The notes beneath the pieces were generated by a model that saw only the letters and a list, made by a program, of their open reading frames with translations, did no database searches and was not told the DNA's origin. The position numbers were made by a program, and so were the translations under genes. 64,000 nucleotides of DNA from Mucilaginibacter saanensis (GTDB lineage Bacteria > Bacteroidota > Bacteroidia > Sphingobacteriales > Sphingobacteriaceae). Positions 41,882-50,115 of this stretch are shown here, one piece after another (position 1 is the first letter of the stretch; every line of letters begins with the position of its first letter). The stretch lies in assembly GCF_014200575.1 (NCBI RefSeq), contig NZ_JACHBZ010000005.1, positions 124,001-188,000 of the forward strand, in the 5' to 3' direction.

Positions 41882-41908
41882 AAAACCGGTGTGTATAGAC
41901 CGGTTTTA
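41882..41908 (+). terminator. Bidirectional terminator
   Basis: AAAACCGGT (41,882-41,890) pairs with ACCGGTTTT, followed by T-rich DNA, between convergent genes. Confidence 0.65.
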
Positions 41909-41934
41909 TCATGTATTCAATATGTTTAGTACAA

Positions 41935-42399
41935 TTACTGACTAATCCTTATATATTTTAGGGTAGTGTTTGACATAACAGTAAGCGTGTCAGTATCCTT
42001 ACTTATTTTATAAGGCGTTGTATCAAAAAACGTTTGATTAATGGCGGTACCGCTGCCATTAGGATCTGTTGAATCTAATTTTAAATTCAGTTTCAAATAA
42101 AGCTGGGTAGTATTGGTATTATAAGTACCTCTGTAAAGCGTAGTGGTTGGCGTAGTGGTAAGCGGGGTAGGGTAAACATCAATTTTTAAGGTTGATAAAG
42201 TACCGTCATAAAAAGCAAGGGTTTGTACGCTATCACCCTGCGCTACACGGGGTATAGTTCTTTTCCATGCACCAATCAGGTTTGCATCCTCTTTTGCATC
42301 AGGTAATACACTTTTTTTTGTGCATGATTGCATTGCTGTAAGCAAACCTAAAGAAACAAACAGCATTACTGCTTTTGTATAGTAATTTTTAACGTTCAT
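41935..42399 (-). CDS. Lipoprotein, unknown
   Basis: A lipoprotein signal with lipobox AMQSC (about 22-26) is followed by a Thr-rich beta-sheet domain (DVYPTPLTTTPTTTLYRGTY; KISKDTDTLTVMSN). It resembles small secreted beta-sandwich lipoproteins common in Sphingobacteriaceae. Function unknown. Confidence 0.7.
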   Translation of the reverse strand: MNVKNYYTKAVMLFVSLGLLTAMQSCTKKSVLPDAKEDANLIGAWKRTIPRVAQGDSVQTLAFYDGTLSTLKIDVYPTPLTTTPTTTLYRGTYNTNTTQLYLKLNLKLDSTDPNGSGTAINQTFFDTTPYKISKDTDTLTVMSNTTLKYIRISQ

Positions 42400-42600
42400 A
42401 GTAAAATTTTAAGTTACCGATTCTGTGTTTTTTTATTAATAACGCAAATTAAACATGGTTGAGTACAAAAAGTTTTATAAAAAATGAATTTTGTACTTCA
42501 GTTTTATAAAAAATACAAGGCAAATAGATAATAATAAGATGATTTAGGGTTTGTTGAGTGCGGCTTATTTGCTTAGCTTAGATTATAAATTTTTATAATT

Positions 42601-42834
42601 ATGGAGCCATTTACCCTAACCATTAACGAAGTGAATTACTTGGTAAATCTTCACTCTGCGTTCCCCAGGTTATTTGATGTTTCTAATAAGGATATTTTTT
42701 ACACCGTAGGTAAAACAGATGCAGGTAATTGGGTTTATGTAAAACATGAGCCAGCGTCGGCCGTTATCCCTTTAGCGGAAATTGGCGATGCTATAGATGG
42801 TTATATTTCTGATAAACAGTTATTTGAAAGTTAG
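42601..42834 (+). CDS. Uncharacterised small protein
   Basis: 77 residues, soluble, starting MEPFTLTINEVNYLVNLHSA, with FYTVGKTDAGNWVYVKHEPA. A beta-strand-turn pattern suggests a compact alpha/beta fold. No family recognised. It stands alone upstream of the YceI gene, with its own AT-rich promoter region. Confidence 0.55.
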   Translation: MEPFTLTINEVNYLVNLHSAFPRLFDVSNKDIFYTVGKTDAGNWVYVKHEPASAVIPLAEIGDAIDGYISDKQLFES

Positions 42835-42991
42835 AATATTGTGCTTTAATGTTAAAAATCTACTAAAATGGTAGAGATTTGTCATTAAATTTCAATAAAA
42901 AGATGTTTAAACATATATTTATGAAAAGATCCGAATCATTTATATACTTTTGAGCCATAAACAAAAAGAAATTTAAAAAACTCAAAACACA

Positions 42992-43567
42992 ATGAAAAAG
43001 ATTTTTATCCTGTTGGCATCAGCATTTTTGTACACAGCAGCATCGGCACAAACTACCTGGACTGTTGACAAAGCACATTCAAACGTTAAATTTACCGTAA
43101 CTCACTTATTAGTTTCTGATGTTGATGGTGTTTTTAAAAATTATGACGCTACTATTACTTCATCAAAACCAGATTTCAGTGATGCTAAATTTCAAATCGT
43201 TATCCAATCTGCTTCAGTAAGCACTGATAATGATCAACGTGATAAACACATTTCAAGTCCTGACTTTTTTGATGTAACAGCATACCCAACACTTACTTTC
43301 ACCAGTACAGCTATCACCAAAACATCTGATAAACATTACAAACTTACCGGTAACGTTACTTTACATGGCGTAACAAAATCGGCTACCTTTGATTTATGGT
43401 ACCGTGGTACAATTGTTAACCCAATGAGCAAAGCAGATGATGCAGGTTTCCAGCTAACAGGTGTTATCAAACGTTCTGACTTTAACTTCGGATCAAAATT
43501 CCCTTCGGCTGTAGTTAGCGACGAAGTAACTATTAAAGCTAACGGCGAGTTCGGTAAAGCAAAATAA
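42992..43567 (+). CDS. YceI-family lipid-binding protein
   Basis: After a signal peptide (about 1-19, ASAQ end) the chain shows YceI features: TWTVDKAHSNVKFTVTHLLV, DFFDVTAYPTLTFTSTAITK and NVTLHGVTKSATFDLWY near the end, with the FPSAVVSDEVTIKANGEFG closing strand. YceI proteins are lipocalin-like carriers of isoprenoid or fatty molecules in the periplasm. The length is normal. A terminator follows at 43,591-43,627. Confidence 0.93.
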   Translation: MKKIFILLASAFLYTAASAQTTWTVDKAHSNVKFTVTHLLVSDVDGVFKNYDATITSSKPDFSDAKFQIVIQSASVSTDNDQRDKHISSPDFFDVTAYPTLTFTSTAITKTSDKHYKLTGNVTLHGVTKSATFDLWYRGTIVNPMSKADDAGFQLTGVIKRSDFNFGSKFPSAVVSDEVTIKANGEFGKAK

Positions 43568-43590
43568 TTATTACAGGAATATATTAATGC

Positions 43591-43627
43591 AAACGGCGTA
43601 TCCATATACATGGGTACGCCGTTTGTT
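43591..43627 (+). terminator. Terminator after the YceI gene
   Basis: AAACGGCGTA (43,591-43,600) pairs with TACGCCGTTT (43,615-43,624); T-rich tail. It can serve both convergent genes. Confidence 0.75.
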
Positions 43628-43645
43628 TTACTGGCAGCGAGTATT

Positions 43646-44041
43646 TTATTCGTCAGACAGGAGTTGTTTTATAGTATCAAACCAAAGTTGGTTTTTAGTG
43701 CCAAAAAGGGCATGATCAATAATCAGATACACGGTATTGTAGCCATCGGCTGTTTTGTAGCGCAGCCTTAGCGGTTGCCAAAACATGCCATGGCTTTTAA
43801 CAAGCGAACGGGTGTACACCTCATCAAACCCTAAATATACCTGTTCCAGCTCATCAAGTGGGATATTTAAATAATTATAGCCATCAATAACCAGTGTTTG
43901 GGGGGTTAGTATAATTTCGCCCTCGCGATGATGTAGCGGCGGTGTAAGCGAAAATAACCCTCCTGTACCATCAATAATGGTACAGGCTGCAATTTCATAA
44001 TCGTAGCTCCAAAGGACCTTGCCTATTTGTAAAATTTGCAT
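43646..44041 (-). CDS. Uncharacterised beta-rich protein
   Basis: 131 residues, soluble, with a short strand set (LWSYDYEIAACTIIDGTGGL; GEIILTPQTLVIDGYNYLNI; VYLGFDEVYTRSLVKSHGMF; LRYKTADGYNTVYLIIDHAL). It looks like a PH-like or small beta-sandwich domain. I recognise no family. It faces left from its own promoter, diverging from the DUF2130 gene. Confidence 0.55.
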   Translation of the reverse strand: MQILQIGKVLWSYDYEIAACTIIDGTGGLFSLTPPLHHREGEIILTPQTLVIDGYNYLNIPLDELEQVYLGFDEVYTRSLVKSHGMFWQPLRLRYKTADGYNTVYLIIDHALFGTKNQLWFDTIKQLLSDE

Positions 44042-44158
44042 CGTTTAAATTTCAACATTATTATTGATAACTGCAACCAGGCAATTTTGTTGTATCTGAT
44101 GCACTAAGTAAATCCTTATCTTTGGTCTGCGAACTACTTTTTCGCAATATTTTACATT

Positions 44159-45409
44159 ATGGCTACAGAAGTTAAGTGTCCGAGTTGTGGTTTTGGTTTT
44201 CCGATAGAGGAGGTGATGGCCGAGGAGTATAAGAAAGAACTCCGGAATAAGATGCAGGATTATACCCGCCAAAAAGAAGATGAGTACCGTAAAAAGGACG
44301 AAGAATTTTTAACCAGGGAACGCCAGCAGAAAGAAATTTTTGAACAACGGCTAACCGACGAAAAAAAACAGCTGCAACTGGCTATGGAGCAAAATCTGCG
44401 TAAATCAATCAGCGAAGATTTTGAGAACCAATTGCTGATGGCTAAAACAGCGGCGCAGGAAAGCGAAGAAAAGCTAAAACTGTCGCGCCAAAAGGAGCTT
44501 GAATTTTTACAGCGCGAAAAGCAACTGCAACATAAAGAAGAGGAAATGGAGCTTTCCCTGGAGCGTAAACTGCAGGAGCAGCGAAACGAACTGGGTGAAC
44601 AGATCAGGAAGCAGGAAAATGAGCGCCATAGTATAAAAGATACCGAGTACCAGTTAAAGGTAAAAGAGCTGGAGAAACAGCTTGATGACCAGAAAAAGCT
44701 GGCCGAGGAAATGAAACGGAAAGCAGAGCAAGGATCAATGCAACTGCAAGGCGAAGCCCAGGAATTGATATTGGAGGAGCTGCTGCGCAATTATTTCCCG
44801 TTTGACGTAATTAGCGAGGTTGGGAAAGGTGTGCGGGGTGCCGATTGTATACAAACCGTACGCAACCAGTTTGGGCAGGAGTGCGGCCGTATTATATATG
44901 AAAGCAAGCGTACCAAGGATTTTGGTGCCGATTGGATTGAGAAGCTTAAAAAGGACATGCGGAGCGTTGGGGTTGATGTAGCTGTAATTGTTACCCAGTG
45001 TTATCCCAAAGGGATGGATTGCTTTGGCGAGAAGGATGGTGTTTGGATCTGCAGTTTTGATGAGGTAAAAGCGGTTTCATACATCCTGCGCGATGGTGTT
45101 ATCAAATTGTCAAACCTGTCGCGGTCGCAGGATAATAAGGGCGATAAGATGCACCTGTTGTATGATTATTTGACCAGCAGCGAGTTTTCTGAACAGTGGA
45201 AAGCCATCCGCGAGGGGTATATGAGTATGCGCCTGTCTATCCAAAAGGAGCGTGATGCAATGGAGAAGATGTGGAAATCGCGCGAGAAACAACTGGAAAA
45301 GGTTTTGCTTAACGCCGCCCATATCAAAGGCAGCATTGAAGGTATTGCCGGTAATGATACCATACAGCTAAGTTTAACTGATGACGAAGATGCCCTGTTG
45401 CTGGAATAA
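44159..45409 (+). CDS. DUF2130 coiled-coil protein
   Basis: Residues 1-20 start MATEVKCPSCGFGFPIEEV, a small Cys-pair module. Residues 22-200 form a long charged coiled coil, followed by the DUF2130 domain (ILEELLRNYFPFDVISEVGK; IIYESKRTKDFGADWIEKLK with Asp and Lys on the restriction-endonuclease-like strand; FDEVKAVSYILRDG). The domain is widespread and thought to bind or cut DNA, but the role is unproven. 416 residues is a normal length. Confidence 0.85.
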   Translation: MATEVKCPSCGFGFPIEEVMAEEYKKELRNKMQDYTRQKEDEYRKKDEEFLTRERQQKEIFEQRLTDEKKQLQLAMEQNLRKSISEDFENQLLMAKTAAQESEEKLKLSRQKELEFLQREKQLQHKEEEMELSLERKLQEQRNELGEQIRKQENERHSIKDTEYQLKVKELEKQLDDQKKLAEEMKRKAEQGSMQLQGEAQELILEELLRNYFPFDVISEVGKGVRGADCIQTVRNQFGQECGRIIYESKRTKDFGADWIEKLKKDMRSVGVDVAVIVTQCYPKGMDCFGEKDGVWICSFDEVKAVSYILRDGVIKLSNLSRSQDNKGDKMHLLYDYLTSSEFSEQWKAIREGYMSMRLSIQKERDAMEKMWKSREKQLEKVLLNAAHIKGSIEGIAGNDTIQLSLTDDEDALLLE

Positions 45410-45440
45410 TATCCTGTTGATCAATTTAAAATATAATATA

Positions 45441-45471
45441 GGGCTGCTCAGTAAAATGAGCAGCCCTTTTT
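45441..45471 (+). terminator. Terminator after the DUF2130 gene
   Basis: GGGCTGCTCA and TGAGCAGCCC form a 10-bp stem with a 6-base loop, followed by TTTTT. Confidence 0.85.
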
Positions 45472-45484
45472 ATGCCAACGGGAA

Positions 45485-45694
45485 TTATTTTTTTGATGTA
45501 GCCACAATTACAATCCCACCAATGAGTAGTATACCACCCAGGTAAGGGGGCCAGTTTACCGTTTTTTGCCTGTCGGCAGATACTTGTATGGGGCCGGCAT
45601 CAATAATTTTTTCTTTTTTGGTATAAGTAAAGCCAGTCCACACAAGCATTACTACACCAATAATAATGAGTACTAAGCCAATGGCTTTGTTCAT
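45485..45694 (-). CDS. Small two-helix membrane protein
   Basis: 69 residues: a first transmembrane helix (IGLVLIIIGVVMLVWTGFTY), a polar loop (TKKEKIIDAGPIQVSADRQK) and a second (PPYLGGILLIGGIVIVATSK). Such two-helix proteins are common in Bacteroidota and remain uncharacterised. It converges on the DUF2130 gene across the terminator. Confidence 0.7.
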   Translation of the reverse strand: MNKAIGLVLIIIGVVMLVWTGFTYTKKEKIIDAGPIQVSADRQKTVNWPPYLGGILLIGGIVIVATSKK

Positions 45695-45882
45695 GATGGT
45701 TAGTTTTTAGGTGTTAATATGCATATGAATAGCAATTGCAATAATTTGTTTGCCATATATAGTAAATACCCTGATAACGGCTTTTTTGAACAGCAAACTT
45801 TTTATAGCTTAGGCCAAGGATCGGCAACGGTTTATTTTTCCTGTACAACAGCCAATTAAAATATAAAAAACACTCCTTTTTA

Positions 45883-46890
45883 ATGAATGATGATTTAATA
45901 CTGGAAACCATATCGGTTACTAAAAACTACTTTGGCAATAAATCATCTGGCGTTAATAACGTAACCATATTTATACCCAAAGGCAAAATAACTGCTATTG
46001 TGGGCGAGAGCGGCAGCGGTAAAACTACCCTGCTCAATTTATTATACGGCCAGTTGGAGCCCGATCATGGCGAGGTGTTTTTTAAGGAGCAAAGGGTTTT
46101 AAACCGGGCCATGGGTTTACAGCATGCCCATAAGGTAATGCGTATGGTAAGCCAAAACTGGAGCGATGTGGATAGCCATTTGTCTGTTTGGGATAATATA
46201 AGTGACGGCCTGCCCGATGAGGATAAAAGCCTGACCATACAGCGGGTAACCGAAGCTTTAAATATGCTGGGTATTTATCAGCTTAAAGAGCTGCCTTTTA
46301 ATAAGCTAAGCGGGGGCGAAAAACAGCGGGTAACCATTGCTAAGGCGCTCATCAGCCGTCCGGAGGTGTTGCTGCTTGATGAACCCTTTAACCAGGTTGA
46401 TGCTACCTACCGCGAAGGCTTGCAGCACGACATCAGAAATATAGTACAGGAATGGGGCGTTACGGTGGTGCTGGTATCGCATGATCCGGCCGAGATATTA
46501 TCCATGGCCGATGAATTGATTGTACTTAAGGAGGGCGAAATTGTAGAAAACGGCAGTCCTGAACAGCTTTATCATTCGCCCAAGTTGTTATACACCTCGC
46601 AAATACTGGCCAGCTGCAGCCAGCTTACATCTACGCAGGCAAGGGTTTGCGGCATTAAAAGTAAACGCGGTGTAGTGGTTATATACGCCGAACATATTAG
46701 GGTTGGCAAACTAGGCAGTAAATGGCTGGTAAAAAGGGTACTGTTTAAAGGCGTTTATGAAGAGCTGATTATTGAACGGAATGAAGTTGTGCTGCGAGTA
46801 ATTAATTATGACAGGGGCAAATACACCAAAGGGAGTAAAATCAGTATCAGCATTAATAAATATTTTGAGTTTGGGAAGTGGGAGAATTAA
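45883..46890 (+). CDS. ABC transporter ATP-binding protein with TOBE-like tail
   Basis: Walker A is GESGSGKTTLL (49-59 region), the signature is LSGGEKQRVTIAKAL and Walker B VLLLDEPFNQVD, with a switch His in VVLVSHDPAEIL. The C-terminal 90 residues (VCGIKSKRGVVVIYAEHIRV ... KISISINKYFEFGK) fit a TOBE-like domain seen in MalK/PotA-type importers. No permease or binding protein is encoded next to it, which is unusual for that type. It may energise a permease elsewhere. Confidence 0.9.
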   Translation: MNDDLILETISVTKNYFGNKSSGVNNVTIFIPKGKITAIVGESGSGKTTLLNLLYGQLEPDHGEVFFKEQRVLNRAMGLQHAHKVMRMVSQNWSDVDSHLSVWDNISDGLPDEDKSLTIQRVTEALNMLGIYQLKELPFNKLSGGEKQRVTIAKALISRPEVLLLDEPFNQVDATYREGLQHDIRNIVQEWGVTVVLVSHDPAEILSMADELIVLKEGEIVENGSPEQLYHSPKLLYTSQILASCSQLTSTQARVCGIKSKRGVVVIYAEHIRVGKLGSKWLVKRVLFKGVYEELIIERNEVVLRVINYDRGKYTKGSKISISINKYFEFGKWEN

Positions 46891-46905
46891 GAGAACCAAT
46901 AAAAC

Positions 46906-46948
46906 GGATACAAGAATCAAGATAATTGATTAGCTGATTCTTGCATCC
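46906..46948. repeat. Intergenic hairpin (ATCAAGA-type)
   Basis: GGATACAAGAATCA (46,906-46,919) pairs at 13 of 14 positions with TGATTCTTGCATCC (46,935-46,948). It lies between the convergent ABC and EamA genes and shares the AGAATCAAGA core with the hairpins at 54,188 and 63,016. Confidence 0.55.
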
Positions 46949-46955
46949 TGATCCT

Positions 46956-47918
46956 TTATTTGGCGGCAACCAGTTCTGTTTTAGCTTGTTTTTCTTTGCG
47001 GTATTTGCTTAAATTGATCAGCAATACACTGCTTAATATGATCACCAAACCGCTTATCTGTAATAATGTAATGCTTTCGTGTGCAAACAATACGCCTAAT
47101 ATAACTGCTATAACGGGGTTAACGTAGGCATAGGTACTTACCTGGGTTGCAGGCCTCACCTGCAAAAGCCATACATAGGCGCTAAAAGCCGCTATCGATC
47201 CAAAAAATATGAGGTAAAGCAGGGCATACCAGCTATGCGCCGGGATATTTTGCCATTGCAGGTGCTGTACCTCTTGGTGTAAAAAGCTTGATGGTAAAAA
47301 TACCAGGCCTGCAACCAGCATTTGCCAGGCTGTATTTACCGGTGCCGATCCCTGTGTGTTAAAATATTTGGAGTACAATGAGCCCGCTGCCCATGATACC
47401 GAACCCACAAACAGCAGTATCATTCCGGGTAGTTTGGAGTTGGCTGTTGATGCACCAAATAAAGCACCTAATTGTTCGCTAAATAGTAATATGACACCGG
47501 CAAAGCCAATAGTTAAGCCAATAATGGTGGATGTGCTTTTAAAGTTCACGCTCCAGTTTTGTCTATCAAGCAGCACAAACCATATTGGCGGCGATGATAC
47601 CATAATGGCTACCATGGCGCTTGGCAGGGTTTGCTCGGCCCAAATTACGGCACCATTACCTATTACCAGTAATAAAAAGCCGCTTACCGCAGCGTGTATG
47701 ATATTGCGTTTTACAAATATTTTTTCGCCTTTGGCAGCGCTCCAGGCAAGTAATAAAATACCGGCCGTAAAAAAACGCAGCGCGCCCAGTATAAAAGGCG
47801 GAAAACCATCAATTGCAATTTTTATAAAAAAGTAGGTGGAGCCCCAAACCAGATACACAATTGCGAATGCTATAATAACCAATAAGGGCGATGCGGATTT
47901 TTGAGGAGTTGTGGCCAT
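46956..47918 (-). CDS. EamA/DMT-family transporter
   Basis: Ten hydrophobic segments in two similar halves, the EamA layout, starting LLVIIAFAIVYLVWGSTYFF with the conserved WGS region near residue 27 and a second half opening near MILLFVGSVSWAAGSLYSKY. The C-terminus is short and basic (KYRKEKQAKTELVAAK). Drug/metabolite export is the general role; substrates cannot be told. The Lrp gene ends 8 bp before it on the same strand, so that regulator probably controls it as an amino-acid or metabolite exporter. Confidence 0.92.
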   Translation of the reverse strand: MATTPQKSASPLLVIIAFAIVYLVWGSTYFFIKIAIDGFPPFILGALRFFTAGILLLAWSAAKGEKIFVKRNIIHAAVSGFLLLVIGNGAVIWAEQTLPSAMVAIMVSSPPIWFVLLDRQNWSVNFKSTSTIIGLTIGFAGVILLFSEQLGALFGASTANSKLPGMILLFVGSVSWAAGSLYSKYFNTQGSAPVNTAWQMLVAGLVFLPSSFLHQEVQHLQWQNIPAHSWYALLYLIFFGSIAAFSAYVWLLQVRPATQVSTYAYVNPVIAVILGVLFAHESITLLQISGLVIILSSVLLINLSKYRKEKQAKTELVAAK

Positions 47919-47926
47919 GGTAATAT

Positions 47927-48406
47927 TTATTTTTCGGGTATAACCAATTGTTGTTGTTCTTTAACCGTTTCAAGCACTATGGTAGTGCGGGTGCTTAAAA
48001 TATTAGGTATTTTGCTAAAACGCTCCCGCATAATATGCATGAGCGAAGCCGAATCATAGGTACGTACCTTAACCAGGTAACAGTCATCACCTGCTACGTG
48101 ATGCACTTCCTGTACTTCGGGTATTTTAGCCAGCTCAAGTGTGGCATTACTGTAACCCGGGCCATCAGAGGCTTTCATGAATATAAAAGCCAGCATTTTT
48201 TGCTGTAAAGCAACCGGATTTATGCGTGCTGTATATTGCTGTATCACATTTTTTTGTTCCAGTTTTTTTACCCTTTCAAGTACACCAGAAGGGGCCATCC
48301 CCAGTTCACGGGCAAGGTCGGCGTTTGATATGCGGGCGTTTTCCTGCATCAGGCGTAAAATATGCAGGTCCGTTTTGTCTAAGACTATTTCTGTTTCGCT
48401 AATCAT
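47927..48406 (-). CDS. Lrp/AsnC-family regulator
   Basis: An N-terminal HTH (DKTDLHILRLMQENARISNA then DLARELGMAPSGVLERVKKL) and a C-terminal RAM/AsnC domain (VALQQKMLAFIFMKASDGPG; VHHVAGDDCYLVKVRTYDSA). The length, 159 residues, is typical of octameric Lrp relatives that sense amino acids. It is co-directional with the EamA transporter 8 bp downstream. A perfect inverted repeat 24 bp upstream of the start is its likely autoregulatory site. Confidence 0.93.
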   Translation of the reverse strand: MISETEIVLDKTDLHILRLMQENARISNADLARELGMAPSGVLERVKKLEQKNVIQQYTARINPVALQQKMLAFIFMKASDGPGYSNATLELAKIPEVQEVHHVAGDDCYLVKVRTYDSASLMHIMRERFSKIPNILSTRTTIVLETVKEQQQLVIPEK

Positions 48407-48429
48407 TCTGTAATAATAGTTAATTGCAG

Positions 48430-48470
48430 AATTAAATTCAATATATTTTTCAATAAATGAATTTAATTCG
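48430..48470. promoter_or_regulatory. Inverted repeat upstream of the Lrp gene
   Basis: GAATTAAATTCA (48,430-48,441) and its exact complement TGAATTTAATTC (48,459-48,470) are 29 bp apart centre to centre; each half is itself close to palindromic. This suits a dimer-of-dimers such as Lrp. Confidence 0.55.
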
Positions 48471-48631
48471 ACAAAAGTACCTTATTGGTGTTTTGACAAC
48501 TAATTTGATGCCGCTGAAAAAGGCAAAAGCAGGATATAATGAAGCATACAAAAGAATTGCGCTTAAGTATGGATTTTAATGGGATAGGGGCAGTAAAGTT
48601 TGTTATTGTGAGGCCTGGCGCAATAGCGGGA

Positions 48632-49852
48632 TTAGTCGTTTGTTTTAAGCCAGCCTTTGCCTTCGCTAAAGCGTGTTACCAGCATTGCTGCAACGGTATC
48701 GCCTGTGGCGTTTAAAAGGGTAGCCATAGGGTCAACCAGGGTGCCGATGATCATGGCCGGCGGCAGCGCCTCCGGTGGGAAGCCATAAGCCGATATAAAC
48801 AAAATTTCGCCTATGTAGCCACCGTTAGGGATGCCACCTTCAACCAGGCTCACCAAAACAGTCATGGCAAGTGCCATAGTTATAACATCAACGCTGTTAA
48901 AGCTTTTGCCAAATAGCGCAAACACCACCACCATTTTTACAATGGATGATATGCTGGAGCCGTCTTTATGCAAAGTGCCCCCAAGCGGGATAGTTACATT
49001 GGCAATAAAATCGGGGATCCCTATTTTCTTGGCGGCATCAAGGTTGGCGGGTATAGTAGCTATGCTGCTGCAGGTACCCACGGCTGTTGCCGATGGAATG
49101 ATGTTGTTGCGCCAGTATTTTTTTATGCCGGTTATACCTCCTGCTATAAAAGCGTACAAACTAAAAATCACCACAAAATAAAATGCCCCTAAACCGTAAT
49201 ACAACGCCATGGAGCGGGCGTAACCACCAAACAACTGCGGCCCGAATACACCAACCTGGTAGGCAAAATAGGCACCCAAACCAATTGGTCCCAGTTTCAT
49301 GATCAGTATAAATATGTTTTTAAACACTTCGTTGCCGCTATGTAAAAACTGGGCAAAAGGAGCGCCTTTTGCGCCCGACTTTAAGGTGGCAAAGCCTATC
49401 AGTATCGAAAAAATAATGGCAGCAAGCATGCTTTTTCTGGATAGCAGCTCATAAAACTCGCCGGTGGTAAATAATTGGGTAAGCTGGTCGCCAAATGGTT
49501 TTTTAGCAATGGCTTCGGTAATGGGAGCGGCCACCAGGTGTTGATGTATTGGGAATATCCAGGCTGCTATAATTGTTAAAATAGCTGCAACCAATACGGT
49601 TGATACAAATACGATGGAAGTGATACCTAATAAATGGCCCAGTTTTTTAGAGCCATCAAGACTGGCAATGGCCGATGCTATGGCAAAAAATACCAGCGGA
49701 ACAACGGCTGTGAATAGCAGGTTCAGAAAAATATCGCCGATGGGTTTGATCACTTGCACCTTATTACCAAGGAACAAGCCGGCAATACTGCCGGTAACAA
49801 TGCCAATCATGAGCAGGATAATACCCTTATAATTTTGAAACCAGCCATTCAT
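48632..49852 (-). CDS. Dicarboxylate/amino acid:cation symporter
   Basis: Eight hydrophobic segments with two re-entrant-loop regions, of the DAACS (glutamate transporter) fold: VFFAIASAIASLDGSKKLGH early, TCSSIATIPANLDAAKKIGI holding the serine-rich motif, NVTIPLGGTLHKDGSSISSI corresponding to NMDGTA-type motif region, and GGIPNGGYIGEILFISAYGF. Na+- or H+-coupled uptake of dicarboxylates or amino acids is expected. 406 residues is normal. No linked genes point to the substrate. Confidence 0.9.
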   Translation of the reverse strand: MNGWFQNYKGIILLMIGIVTGSIAGLFLGNKVQVIKPIGDIFLNLLFTAVVPLVFFAIASAIASLDGSKKLGHLLGITSIVFVSTVLVAAILTIIAAWIFPIHQHLVAAPITEAIAKKPFGDQLTQLFTTGEFYELLSRKSMLAAIIFSILIGFATLKSGAKGAPFAQFLHSGNEVFKNIFILIMKLGPIGLGAYFAYQVGVFGPQLFGGYARSMALYYGLGAFYFVVIFSLYAFIAGGITGIKKYWRNNIIPSATAVGTCSSIATIPANLDAAKKIGIPDFIANVTIPLGGTLHKDGSSISSIVKMVVVFALFGKSFNSVDVITMALAMTVLVSLVEGGIPNGGYIGEILFISAYGFPPEALPPAMIIGTLVDPMATLLNATGDTVAAMLVTRFSEGKGWLKTND

Positions 49853-50010
49853 ATGGCTAATATACTTGTTTGAACCGCAACTTGGTAAGGGATTGGAGGG
49901 ATTTGAATTAGTTATGCTCAGGGTGTGGATTTAGTAATCCTTTTGTGGAAATTCCCTTATTAATCAATGATTTTACGGGTTTCTAATAGGTGTAAATAAA
50001 ATCGTAAGTC

Positions 50011-50044
50011 TTATTTGTATTTATTCTAAATAAAAATAACTTTG
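50011..50044 (+). promoter_or_regulatory. Promoter with candidate Fur box
   Basis: TTATTTGTATTTA - TTC - TAAATAAAAATAA (50,011-50,039) is an inverted repeat with one mismatch per arm and resembles Bacteroidota Fur-like sites. TAACTTTG (50,037-50,044) is the -7 box and TTTG (50,014-50,017) the -33, spacing 19. The repeat covers the promoter of a siderophore-type receptor, so iron repression is plausible. Confidence 0.55.
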
Positions 50045-50115
50045 CGCCTTGTTAAACGGATACTGGTTTAAACACACATATATACACACTATTGATTTCT
50101 TTAATCCCCTGATAA

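Noticed and set aside
44260..44790. Ser-rich minus-strand frame of 176 residues
   Set aside because: It mirrors the coiled coil of the DUF2130 protein, where Glu/Lys codons read as Ser/Phe on the other strand.
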